Below the pieces are notes generated by a model, which was not told where the DNA came from, ran no database searches, and saw only the letters and a program-made list of their open reading frames with translations. Shown here piece after piece: positions 49,439 to 57,235 of a stretch of DNA of 64,000 nucleotides (positions within the stretch are counted from its first letter, which is position 1; each line of letters begins with the position of its first letter). Position numbers and translations under genes: made by a program. Source of the DNA: Microbacterium sp. (GTDB taxonomy: Bacteria > Actinomycetota > Actinomycetes > Actinomycetales > Microbacteriaceae); contig QFPM01000005.1 of the NCBI GenBank assembly GCA_003248655.1, positions 1 through 64,000 on the forward strand. Direction: 5' to 3'.

Positions 49439-50547
49439 CGCAGCCACATCCCCACGGCGACGGGCTGAAGGCTCCGCTCGACCGCGGCGCGCAGTTCGGG
49501 GACGGTCGTCAGTGGGTCGACGTCGACCTGGACGTGCGCCCCGAACTCGTCCACGATCCGTTCCGCGTCGTACCGCGGACGGTCGAAGCGGCGGTCGAGA
49601 CGACGCTCGACCGTACGCAGGATCGGCAGGAACACCGCGGCGGCGAGCAGGGTCGAGGCGGCGACCGGTACCGGGCTGTCGCTTGGCAAGAGCGAGCCGA
49701 TGCCGATCACAGTGCCCGCGTACACGGCGATCACCGCGACGAGGACGATCGCGTAGGTGATCGTCCTCGAGACGACACGGCCGATGTCGTACAGGCCGTG
49801 CCTGCTGATCGCGATGTAGATGGCGATCGGGATGAGGTTGATGATGATGCCGGTCACGCCCAGCACCGTCTGCAGGGGTGAGCCCTCGGGGAGCAGCGTC
49901 GACACGATGCCAGTCGTCATGAGCTGCACGATCACGACGGCCAGAGCGAAAAGTAGCCACCGGTACTGCAGGCGCTCGGTGCCGACCGAGCGGAACCAGC
50001 GGATGCCGAGGTCGACGAGGATGCCGACGAGCGCGACGGCGAAAGCGGGAACGACGACGTTCAGCACGAGGTTGACGGCGGGCAGCCAGCCGGGGATCGC
50101 GAGCGGATTGTCCCGACCGGACGTGTACATCGGAGTCCACACGAGAGTCGCGAGCGCCGCGACGACGGCGACGGCGAGGGTGAGCACCAGCATCCATTGC
50201 CCGAGTCGCGTCTGCGCGCGCCCCGTCGGGAAGATCACGCCGATCAGGGGCATGCACACCCACAGCGGCCAGGCGAGCGCCGAGTAGACCGCTTCGAGCG
50301 CGGGCGACGCGGCGATCGCGCCTGTGACGAACAGGAGGGTCGACAACGTCCACAGGGCGCCGATTGCGTACAGCAACCAGCCCACACCGTTGTGCAGGTC
50401 GTGGGTGAGGATCAGCGCGCCGACCACGGGGAAGGCCGTGAAGCCGATGAGGATCGTCGGCTCGCCGCCCACAGCGCTGAGGATGCCGACGGCGAGGAAC
50501 GCTGCTGCCCCGAGCCACAGCAGCACGGCGCGCACGACAGCTCTCAC
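49435..50547 (-). CDS. Membrane sensor-like protein 1 of a tandem paralogous trio
   Basis: The 370-residue paralogue has SRHGLYDIGRVVSRTITYA and the tail DRPRYDAERIVDEFGAHVQ, ending PVAVGMWLR. Its hydrophobic N-terminal domain is shorter than in the other two. GTG 50547 overlaps the stop of the next upstream gene by 4 nt. The three copies share a fixed order of membrane domain, amphipathic linker and helical tail, which suggests three input channels to one output. Confidence 0.7.
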   Translation of the reverse strand: MRAVVRAVLLWLGAAAFLAVGILSAVGGEPTILIGFTAFPVVGALILTHDLHNGVGWLLYAIGALWTLSTLLFVTGAIAASPALEAVYSALAWPLWVCMPLIGVIFPTGRAQTRLGQWMLVLTLAVAVVAALATLVWTPMYTSGRDNPLAIPGWLPAVNLVLNVVVPAFAVALVGILVDLGIRWFRSVGTERLQYRWLLFALAVVIVQLMTTGIVSTLLPEGSPLQTVLGVTGIIINLIPIAIYIAISRHGLYDIGRVVSRTITYAIVLVAVIAVYAGTVIGIGSLLPSDSPVPVAASTLLAAAVFLPILRTVERRLDRRFDRPRYDAERIVDEFGAHVQVDVDPLTTVPELRAAVERSLQPVAVGMWLR

Positions 50548-51248
50548 GGGCGCCTCCGCAGCGCGTGCCGCGCGTTGCCGACGATCACGCCCGAGAACAC
50601 GTTCGTCCAGTTCTTCCAGAGGAACCCGCGGTCGACGCATACAGTCGCCTCGGTCGGGACGGTGTCGGTCACGCCGTGTTTCGCGGCGATGTTGCGGAGG
50701 GTCTGCATCCAGTGGTCGCGCTCCTTGCGAGCGCCATAACCGAACATCAGCTGGATGACGGGGTCGTAGGGGCGCAGCAGCATCCGGATCTCGGCGACCG
50801 TACCGCGCTCGGTGTCGGCATATGCCGAAAACGTGATCATCGCGGCGAACATATGCCCCTCCGGCGTGATGTACGAGAACGACGTGTCGTCTTCGTACAT
50901 GACGAGGATGCCGGTGGAAAGCCCCGCCGTCGTCAGCGCTGTCACATCGCCGGCGCGGATGACACCCGTGCCGTGGAAGACCGCCCCGGCCGGCCAGAAG
51001 TCGCCGAAGTTGGCCTTCCAGTCGGCGACGAGCGCCTCGGGGGTGATCGCCGCGCCGAGGGCGATCGTGAAGGTGCGGTCCCACAGCCGTCCGAACCCCT
51101 GGTGCGGCCCCGCGACGCGCTTGCCTTCGAGGTTGAACGCGTGGTCGGGGTCGCCGGCGACGTGGAGCTTGTCGACGGGCGTCGCCCACCGGCCCTCACG
51201 GCCGGAGCTCTTGTCGTGGTCGGGCGCGCTGCTGGTCATCTTCGCCAC
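50544..51248 (-). CDS. Conserved protein of unknown function in the stress module
   Basis: The 234-residue soluble protein begins MAKMTSS. It shows alternating beta/alpha patterns with HGTGVIRAGDV, ITPEGHMFAAMITFSAY and WMQTLRNIAAK, reminiscent of START/SRPBCC-like ligand-binding folds, but I cannot assign it. GTG 51248 and the 4-nt overlap with the first sensor place it between the STAS genes and the sensors. A ligand-binding or adaptor role is an inference. Confidence 0.55.
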   Translation of the reverse strand: MAKMTSSAPDHDKSSGREGRWATPVDKLHVAGDPDHAFNLEGKRVAGPHQGFGRLWDRTFTIALGAAITPEALVADWKANFGDFWPAGAVFHGTGVIRAGDVTALTTAGLSTGILVMYEDDTSFSYITPEGHMFAAMITFSAYADTERGTVAEIRMLLRPYDPVIQLMFGYGARKERDHWMQTLRNIAAKHGVTDTVPTEATVCVDRGFLWKNWTNVFSGVIVGNARHALRRRP

Positions 51249-51249
51249 C

Positions 51250-51597
51250 TCATGCCTTCAGCGCGGCGTCGATGTCGTCGAAGAGGCCGATCGCCTCATC
51301 GAGCCTCGTCAGCTGGAAGATCTGCCGGTAGTGCTCGGTGAGCCCGACGGCGGCGACGGTCTGATTCCGTCGCTGCGCGCGCACGAGGAGCGTCACGAGC
51401 AGGCCGATTCCGCCGCTGTTCATGTAGTCCATGCCGCCGAAGTCGAGCACGAGGCGGCGGGCGCCGGCATCCGTTGCCGCTTCGTGCGCGGTCATGAGGG
51501 GCTGCTCGCTCGCACCCGTCATGTCGCCGTCGATTGCGAGTGACGCGGCGCCCGAGCCGAGGTCGGTCGTCGTGAAGGTGGCCGGTGTGGTGGGCAT
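51250..51597 (-). CDS. STAS domain anti-sigma factor antagonist (1)
   Basis: The 115-residue STAS-fold protein has LVLDFGGMDYMNSGGIGLLV around residues 47-66, with Ser in MNSGG as the phosphorylation site. In RsbV-like antagonists the phosphatase removes this phosphate, freeing the antagonist to bind an anti-sigma kinase. ATG 51597 has AAAGGAG about 8 nt upstream. Confidence 0.85.
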   Translation of the reverse strand: MPTTPATFTTTDLGSGAASLAIDGDMTGASEQPLMTAHEAATDAGARRLVLDFGGMDYMNSGGIGLLVTLLVRAQRRNQTVAAVGLTEHYRQIFQLTRLDEAIGLFDDIDAALKA

Positions 51598-51623
51598 GGT
51601 GGGGCTCCTTTCGGTGTCGCGGG

Positions 51624-51929
51624 TCAGTCCCCGGGGTCGGGGAGGATCTCGATGTAGTCGCTGAGTCGGGTGATCTCGAAGATGTGGCGGTAGTGTGCGG
51701 TGAGGCCGACGGCGCTCAAGCGGATGCCGGCGACGCGGGCCCGCGAGAGGAGGCCGACGACGAGGGCGATGCCGGTGGAATTGATGTAGTCGACCTCCGC
51801 GAAATCGAGGACGACATCCGTTGGGCCGTCCGTCGTCGCATCGGTCCATGCCGTCTCGAGCATGTGGGCGGCGTCGCGGTCGATCCGACCGGTCAGGGTC
51901 ACCGTCGTGGAAGTGGTGGGGGTGCTCAT
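51624..51929 (-). CDS. STAS domain anti-sigma factor antagonist (2)
   Basis: The 101-residue STAS paralogue has VVLDFAEVDYINSTGIALVV (about residues 39-58) with the phosphorylatable Ser in INSTG. Its end RHIFEITRLSDYIEIL parallels RQIFQLTRLDEAIGLF of its neighbour. ATG 51929 overlaps the stop of the phosphatase/kinase gene by 4 nt. Two antagonists could connect one switch to different partners. Confidence 0.85.
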   Translation of the reverse strand: MSTPTTSTTVTLTGRIDRDAAHMLETAWTDATTDGPTDVVLDFAEVDYINSTGIALVVGLLSRARVAGIRLSAVGLTAHYRHIFEITRLSDYIEILPDPGD

Positions 51930-53533
51930 CGTTCGTCCTTCGGGGTGAGGCGCATCGTCAGGCGCACGAGGTGGCGGTCGCCGTCGGTGAACTCCTCAAC
52001 GTCGTCGACGAGGCTCGACGCGAGGAAGAGTCCCCAGCCGCGGGCGGTTTGCAGGCCCGCGAGCTTGAGGTCGAGATCGGGGGTTTCGGCCGGGCTCTGC
52101 CGGCCCCGCCCGAAGTCGCCGATCTCGACGACGACGGCTTCGGCGTTTCGCCTGACCGCAATTTCGCACGGCAACTGCGGGTTGGCGCGGTTGCCGTGCT
52201 CGATCGCGTTCATGGCGGTCTCGCTGACGGCGGTGCCGAGTGCGTCGAGGCGCTCGGGGGGCAGGGCATCGCCGACGATCTCTGCGACCCGGGCCATGAC
52301 GTCGCGTTCGTTGCCGAGCTCGCTCGGCACGGTGAAGCGCACGGTGTCGGCCGCCCGATCGGGGGCGCCGCGGTGGAGCGCGACGAGGGTGATGTCATCC
52401 TCCTGCTCGATCGCGCCCTGGAACTGCGCGAGGGCGGTGCTGACGCGTTCGACGAGATCGGCGCTGCTGAGCGCGTCGCGCACGGCCGCCTCGGTGCGCG
52501 CGTAGTCGAACATATCGCCCGCCGCGTCGTGCTGCTCGGTGATGCCGTCGCTGTAGAGCAGCAACAGGTCGCCGGGGTCGATCTGCGTGTCGGTCTCGTC
52601 GTAGGCGCTTCCAGGGAGCAGGCCGAGCGGCATCCCCCGCGCGGAGATCAGCTCGACATCGCCCGCGCGGCGGCGGACGTAGGGGAGGTTGTGTCCGGCG
52701 TTCGCGAAGGTCGCCTCGCCCGTTGTGAGGTCGATGACGAGCGCGAGGCACGTGACGAACATGTTCGCCGGGATCTGCGGCACGAGCAGCTCGTTCACCT
52801 GGCGTAGCACTTCGCCCGGACGTGACTCCTGACGCGCGGCGGCGCGAAGGAGCGCGTGCGTGCTCGCCATCACGAGCGCCGCGGGAACGCCCTTGTCGGT
52901 GACGTCACCGGCGACGATCATGATGCGCCTGCCGCCGAGGTCGATGACGTCGTAGAAGTCGCCGCCGACCGTGCGGGCGGGAAGGTACACGGCATCCAGG
53001 TTCCACCCGCCGAGTTCGGGGAGTTCGGTCGGCAGGAATTGTTGCTGGATGAGCTGGGCGACGCGCAGCTCCTGGTCGATGCGCTCGCGCTCGCGGGCCT
53101 GCTGCTCCTGCGTGCGCATGAGCTGGCCGAGCCGTAGCGCCGGCGCCGCGTAGCGGGCGAGGGCGTCGAGCAGGCGCAGGTCGCTGCGCGCGTAGCCGCG
53201 CTCGGAGCGGCGCGGCCCCAGCGCGACGACGCCGACGAGCTCACCACTCGTGATGAGCGGGACGACGACGCGCACGCCCTGCCCCCGCATCCGCTTCGTG
53301 GCGGCGGTGTCGGGGAGCGCGTCGATCTCGAGCGGACCCGACGCGGTCGCGAGGTAGTCGAGCAGTGCATCTCGCGGCTCGATGACGATGTCGAGCTGCA
53401 CGGCGGGCGTCTGCTCGGCGCGCGCGGCGCGGCGCACCGCGGCGGTGTCGGGGGGAGCCTCGCCGCGGCGGACCGCGCGACGCTCGCTACGCGTCGGCTT
53501 CGTCGGCTTAGGGTCGGTCGTCAGGGTGGCCAT
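51926..53533 (-). CDS. GAF, PP2C (SpoIIE) phosphatase and HATPase fusion, partner-switching regulator
   Basis: The 535-residue protein has a basic N-terminus, a short GAF-like segment (about residues 50-145) with RVVVPLITSGELVGVVALG, and a coiled-coil linker with QLIQQQFLP. The PP2C SpoIIE domain (about 175-375) has VGGDFYDVIDL, GDVTDKGVPAALVM and LLYSDGITE metal ligands. A HATPase_c domain (about 390-530) with NAIEHGN and GRGWGLFLASSLVD follows. Phosphatase and kinase in one chain can dephosphorylate STAS antagonists and phosphorylate or bind them. No sigma factor is adjacent. ATG 53533 is chosen; GTG 53548 is possible. Confidence 0.88.
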   Translation of the reverse strand: MATLTTDPKPTKPTRSERRAVRRGEAPPDTAAVRRAARAEQTPAVQLDIVIEPRDALLDYLATASGPLEIDALPDTAATKRMRGQGVRVVVPLITSGELVGVVALGPRRSERGYARSDLRLLDALARYAAPALRLGQLMRTQEQQARERERIDQELRVAQLIQQQFLPTELPELGGWNLDAVYLPARTVGGDFYDVIDLGGRRIMIVAGDVTDKGVPAALVMASTHALLRAAARQESRPGEVLRQVNELLVPQIPANMFVTCLALVIDLTTGEATFANAGHNLPYVRRRAGDVELISARGMPLGLLPGSAYDETDTQIDPGDLLLLYSDGITEQHDAAGDMFDYARTEAAVRDALSSADLVERVSTALAQFQGAIEQEDDITLVALHRGAPDRAADTVRFTVPSELGNERDVMARVAEIVGDALPPERLDALGTAVSETAMNAIEHGNRANPQLPCEIAVRRNAEAVVVEIGDFGRGRQSPAETPDLDLKLAGLQTARGWGLFLASSLVDDVEEFTDGDRHLVRLTMRLTPKDER

Positions 53534-53626
53534 ACCGCGAGTGTGGACCGGCCACCGTTCCGGCAGCGTTACGAGATAGCGGGGGCCACGTCGCAATCGT
53601 TACGGTTCAGCGCTAGCGTTGCGCGC

Positions 53627-55237
53627 ATGCTGGAGTTGCGGTGGTTCGGGAGCGCTCGCGTCGCGCGCGACCAGACCCAGATGCGCTTCGACACGCGCAA
53701 GGCGACCGCGCTACTCGCGTACGTATCCGTCGCAGAGGCTCCCGTGCGCCGCGATGCGCTGTGCGAACTCCTCTGGCCCGCGCTCGACCGCGCCCACGCG
53801 CGCGCCGCGCTCCGGCGCACGCTGTCGGTCGCGGCCGCCGGTGTGCCCGAACTCGCGGTGGAAGGCGATGGGATCGCGCTCGCCGACCGGGGTGTGCGCT
53901 GCGACGTCCGCGAGTTCCGCGTTCTCCTGGCGTCCGACGACGCTGCGGATTGGCGACGAGCCGCAGATCTGGCGACGGGGGAGTTCCTCGGCGGCTTCGC
54001 GCTGCGCGATGCTCCCGCGTTCGAGCAGTGGCAGGCGGGCGTCGGCGCGACGCTCCGCGACGATCTGTCGCTCGTGCTCGGCATGCTGGCGACGGATGCC
54101 GTGCGGTCGGGCCGGCCAGCCGACGCGCTCGGTTACGCGCGCCGCCGCGTCGAGGTCGACCCGCTCGCCGAGCCCGCGTACGTCGACCTCATCCGCATCC
54201 TTGCGGCGCAGGGCGACCGGTCGGGGGCGTTCGCCGCGTATCGTGCGCTCACCGAGGTGCTCGACACCGAGCTGGGGATTACGCCCTTAGCCGGCACCAC
54301 AGCGTTGCTCGACGCGATCCGAGTGGGGGAGCCGGGCGCGCGGGCGCGCGCTGCCGCTGCGCCGGAAGGTGCATTGGGTGCCGCCGCGGCATCCGAGTCG
54401 AGTGCGTCGCGCGGGTCGCGCGGGTCGCGCGCAGACGAGGATGCCGTCGATGCGGCCCTCGCCGCGGTGGAGAACCGCCTGGCGGCGGTCGACGACACGA
54501 CGCGGCAGGTGGTCGAGGCGCTCGCCGTGCTCGACCGCGCCGCGGATTCCGAGCTCGTGCGCGTGGTCGCCGGGCGAACCGCCGATGAGACCGACGCGGC
54601 TCTCGCGGCGGCCGAGCGGGCGGGTCTCGTGGCCCCGGGGAGCGGTGGCGGCGAGACGCCCTATCGCGTTTCGCATCGCCTCGTCGGTGTCGCCTCGCGC
54701 GCCGCGTTGCCGCTGACCCGCGAGCGGCTGCTGAACGCCCGCGCCGCCGAGACCCTTGCGCGCCTCGCCGAGCCAGGCGCGGCGACCGCCGAGCGGATCG
54801 GGCAGCACTTCGCGGCATCCGGTCGAGACGCGGATGCCGCCGTCTGGTTCGTCTCCGCGGCCGAGGCGTACGGCCGGGCGGGCGACCACGCGGCGGCTGT
54901 CGAGGCGCTGCGCAGCGCCCAGACCACGGGCCGGAACACGGTCGCGGTGCATGTCGCGCTCGCGACCGCGCTCGTGCGCACCGGCCGCGTGACCGAGGCG
55001 ATGACCGCGCTCGGCCGCGCCGCCGACCTCGCCGGCGATGACCCCGCGGTGCTCGGCGCCGCGCGCGACGCGGTGACGTTCGCCGAGGTCTCGGGCGACC
55101 GCGAGGCGGTCATCGCTCTGAGGTCGCACTATGCCGATCTGCTCCACTCCGCCGGACGCGACGCTGAGGCGCGCGAGCAGCAGCAGCGCTGGGCGGCCGA
55201 GTTCGCCGCCCTCGAGGGCGACCTTCGCGGCGCGTGA
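53627..55237 (+). CDS. SARP/BTAD-type transcriptional regulator without NB-ARC domain
   Basis: The 536-residue protein begins with an OmpR-like winged helix (MLELRWFG, RRDALCELLWPALDRAHARAALRRTLS). A bacterial transcriptional activation domain follows (about residues 90-225) with EFLGGFAL and PLAEPAYVDLIRILAAQGDRSGA. A linker of low complexity and a C-terminal helical/TPR-like region (about 280-530) come next, in place of the NB-ARC ATPase of larger SARPs. TAGCGT ends 7 nt before ATG 53627. It is divergent from the phosphatase gene, so it may regulate that cluster. Confidence 0.8.
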   Translation: MLELRWFGSARVARDQTQMRFDTRKATALLAYVSVAEAPVRRDALCELLWPALDRAHARAALRRTLSVAAAGVPELAVEGDGIALADRGVRCDVREFRVLLASDDAADWRRAADLATGEFLGGFALRDAPAFEQWQAGVGATLRDDLSLVLGMLATDAVRSGRPADALGYARRRVEVDPLAEPAYVDLIRILAAQGDRSGAFAAYRALTEVLDTELGITPLAGTTALLDAIRVGEPGARARAAAAPEGALGAAAASESSASRGSRGSRADEDAVDAALAAVENRLAAVDDTTRQVVEALAVLDRAADSELVRVVAGRTADETDAALAAAERAGLVAPGSGGGETPYRVSHRLVGVASRAALPLTRERLLNARAAETLARLAEPGAATAERIGQHFAASGRDADAAVWFVSAAEAYGRAGDHAAAVEALRSAQTTGRNTVAVHVALATALVRTGRVTEAMTALGRAADLAGDDPAVLGAARDAVTFAEVSGDREAVIALRSHYADLLHSAGRDAEAREQQQRWAAEFAALEGDLRGA

Positions 55238-55268
55238 GGGTGGATCGCGCGGGCTGTGGTTTCGATAC

Positions 55269-55352
55269 GCGCCGCTACGCGGCGCTACTCAACCACCGGG
55301 AGGAAGGCTGCGCGGCGCTACTCAACCACCGGGAGGAAGGTTCCGCGGCGCT
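55269..55352. repeat. 33-bp-period direct repeat with palindrome before tRNA-Arg
   Basis: A 30-nt unit beginning CGCGGCGCTACTCAACCACC occurs identically at 55278-55307 and 55311-55340, and a partial third begins at 55344. GCGCCGC-TAC-GCGGCGC (55269-55285) is a perfect stem preceding the first copy. It lies between the SARP gene and the tRNA. Confidence 0.85.
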
Positions 55353-55371
55353 GCCGCTGCGAAAGAGAAAG

Positions 55372-55444
55372 TGCCCCCGACAGGAATCGAACCTGCGACC
55401 TTTGGTACCGGAAACCAACGCTCTATCCCCTGAGCTACGGAGGC
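55372..55444 (-). tRNA. tRNA-Arg (CCG anticodon)
   Basis: The minus strand folds into a complete cloverleaf of 73 nt: acceptor GCCTCCG pairs with CGGGGGC with one G-T pair, and the anticodon stem TTGGT/ACCAA holds the loop TTCCGGT, giving anticodon CCG for codon CGG. The T-loop GGTTCGAATCC is canonical. No 3' CCA is encoded; the bases after the discriminator are CTT. Confidence 0.95.
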
Positions 55445-55460
55445 GGACCTGTCGAGGGTA

Positions 55461-56234
55461 TCACCGCGAGATCGCGGCGACCGCCTCGGCGAGCTGCTCC
55501 GCGAGGTAGCGGTGGCCCTGTGTCGTGGGGTGATCGCGGCCGAGGCCGGTGTCGATGCCGCTCGCGTAGTTCGCGGTGGTGATCCAGTCATCCTGGATCG
55601 GCGAGATGTACCACCAGCCGCGATCGGATGCTGCGTCGCGCAGGTCGCGGTCGATCCGCGCCGTCGCGGCTTCGACGGGCAGTACCTGCGGCGCGGGGCC
55701 GAGGATCACGATCCGGGCATCCGGGTAGATGGCGGCGAGGGCATCCCACGCGGTATCCACGGCCGCGCGGTATCCGGTCGCGGGCTCGCCGCGGTCGTTG
55801 ATCGAGCCCTGCACGATGACGAGATCGGGGTCGAGCGTCGGGTCGAGCGCGGCGATGCGGGTGCCGAAATCCGGGCCGTCGAGGCCGGGGCGCAGGTATC
55901 CCGATCCGCGGATGCCGTCGACGACGGTCGTCCAGTCGGTGAACTCGGCGACGACGTAGGCGTAGCCGAGGGTCGGCACGGATGCCGCGGAGCCGTACGT
56001 CCACGAGTCGCCGAAGATCAGGACCCGCGGGTTGTCGGGAAGGTCGAGCGGGGCGGGGCCCGCGAGGTCGGCGGCGACGGGCACCGCGACCGCGCCCTCG
56101 CCCACGGCGACGACGGCTTCGGGCGGTGCCCAGGGGCGCCAGACGGCCACCGCGACGACCGCCGCCGCGGCCACCGCGAGCACCGCGAGAGCCCACGCGC
56201 GACGGCGCCTCGAGGGGTGTCGTCGCGCGCGCAT
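55461..56234 (-). CDS. SGNH/GDSL hydrolase, membrane-anchored
   Basis: The 257-residue protein has one N-terminal transmembrane helix after an Arg-rich start (about residues 12-32). An SGNH hydrolase domain follows, with block I IFGDSWTYGSA (Ser about 75), QGSINDRGE (Asn of block III, about 145) and DHPTTQGHR (Asp/His block V, about 235). The catalytic domain would face outside, acting on cell-wall or lipid esters. ATG 56234 follows TACCCT by 6 nt. Confidence 0.85.
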   Translation of the reverse strand: MRARRHPSRRRRAWALAVLAVAAAAVVAVAVWRPWAPPEAVVAVGEGAVAVPVAADLAGPAPLDLPDNPRVLIFGDSWTYGSAASVPTLGYAYVVAEFTDWTTVVDGIRGSGYLRPGLDGPDFGTRIAALDPTLDPDLVIVQGSINDRGEPATGYRAAVDTAWDALAAIYPDARIVILGPAPQVLPVEAATARIDRDLRDAASDRGWWYISPIQDDWITTANYASGIDTGLGRDHPTTQGHRYLAEQLAEAVAAISR

Positions 56235-56325
56235 GCGTCGAGGGTAAGTCACCAGGCATCCGATTGCGAAAGCCGGTCGCGAGAGCGGTAGCGGAGCACC
56301 CCTACCGACGTGCGAGGATACTTCG

Positions 56326-57174
56326 GTGCAACGCATCGTGACCGCCGAACTCGACCTGGAACTGGGGTCGTCCACCGACCTCATCTTCCAGGTGACGGCG
56401 GCCCAGCCGGCGCACGTCGCGCGCGAGCAGCTCACGTTCACGCAGGGCGATCGCGTGTACACGCCGACCGAGATCATCGACCAGTCGGGCAGCCGCCTGC
56501 ACCGTCTGATCGGCGAGGCCGGACGCCTCGAGGTGCGCTACGAGGCGCTCATCGAGGGCCACGCGACGCAGCGCCCGACGAGCGACCTCGAGGCGATCAC
56601 GTACCTGCGCCCGAGTCGCTACTGCCAGTCCGACGACGTGTTCGCGCAGGCGCGCCGCCAGTTCCGGGGGCTTCAGGGGCACGAGCTGATCACCGCGGTG
56701 AGTGAGTTCGTGGCATCGTCGACCACCTACACGCCGGGGCTCAGCCAGGGCACCGACTCGGCCGTCACGACCCTCATGACCGGTCAGGGCGTCTGCCGCG
56801 ATTACGCGCACGTCGTCATCGCGCTGCTGCGCGCGATGGACATGCCCGCCCGCTACGCCGCATGCTTCGCGCCCGGGCTTCGCCCGATGGACTTCCACGC
56901 CGTCGCCGAGGCGTACCTCGACGGCAGCTGGTACGTCATCGACGCGACGCGGCTCGCGAACCGGCGCTCGCTCGTGCGCATCGCGACGGGGCGCGACGCC
57001 GCCGACTGCGCCTTCCTCAGCTACCACGGCGGGCACGTCGGTCTCGAGCGCATGCACGTCGACGCGTGCGTCGTCCCCGACGACGCCCTGGACGCCGTCG
57101 CTGCCGCGGGGGATGTCGACGCGGCATCCGACCCCTCCCTCGACGACTTCGCCGAGCTCGTCGTCCTCGACTGA
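56326..57174 (+). CDS. Transglutaminase-like protein
   Basis: The 282-residue protein has an N-terminal beta-rich domain and a transglutaminase core with GVCRDYAHVVIALLRAMDMPARY (Cys about residue 157), DFHAVAEAYL (His about 190) and VIDAT (Asp about 206), the complete triad. Such bacterial proteins act as cysteine proteases or crosslinkers of unknown substrate. It begins at GTG 56326; the acidic C-terminus is about 30 residues. Confidence 0.85.
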   Translation: MQRIVTAELDLELGSSTDLIFQVTAAQPAHVAREQLTFTQGDRVYTPTEIIDQSGSRLHRLIGEAGRLEVRYEALIEGHATQRPTSDLEAITYLRPSRYCQSDDVFAQARRQFRGLQGHELITAVSEFVASSTTYTPGLSQGTDSAVTTLMTGQGVCRDYAHVVIALLRAMDMPARYAACFAPGLRPMDFHAVAEAYLDGSWYVIDATRLANRRSLVRIATGRDAADCAFLSYHGGHVGLERMHVDACVVPDDALDAVAAAGDVDAASDPSLDDFAELVVLD

Positions 57175-57235
57175 CCCCGCCGCTCGCTGCCGCGGTCGGG
57201 TTCTCCCCAGCGGCCGCCCGTAGGATTGAAGGGTT

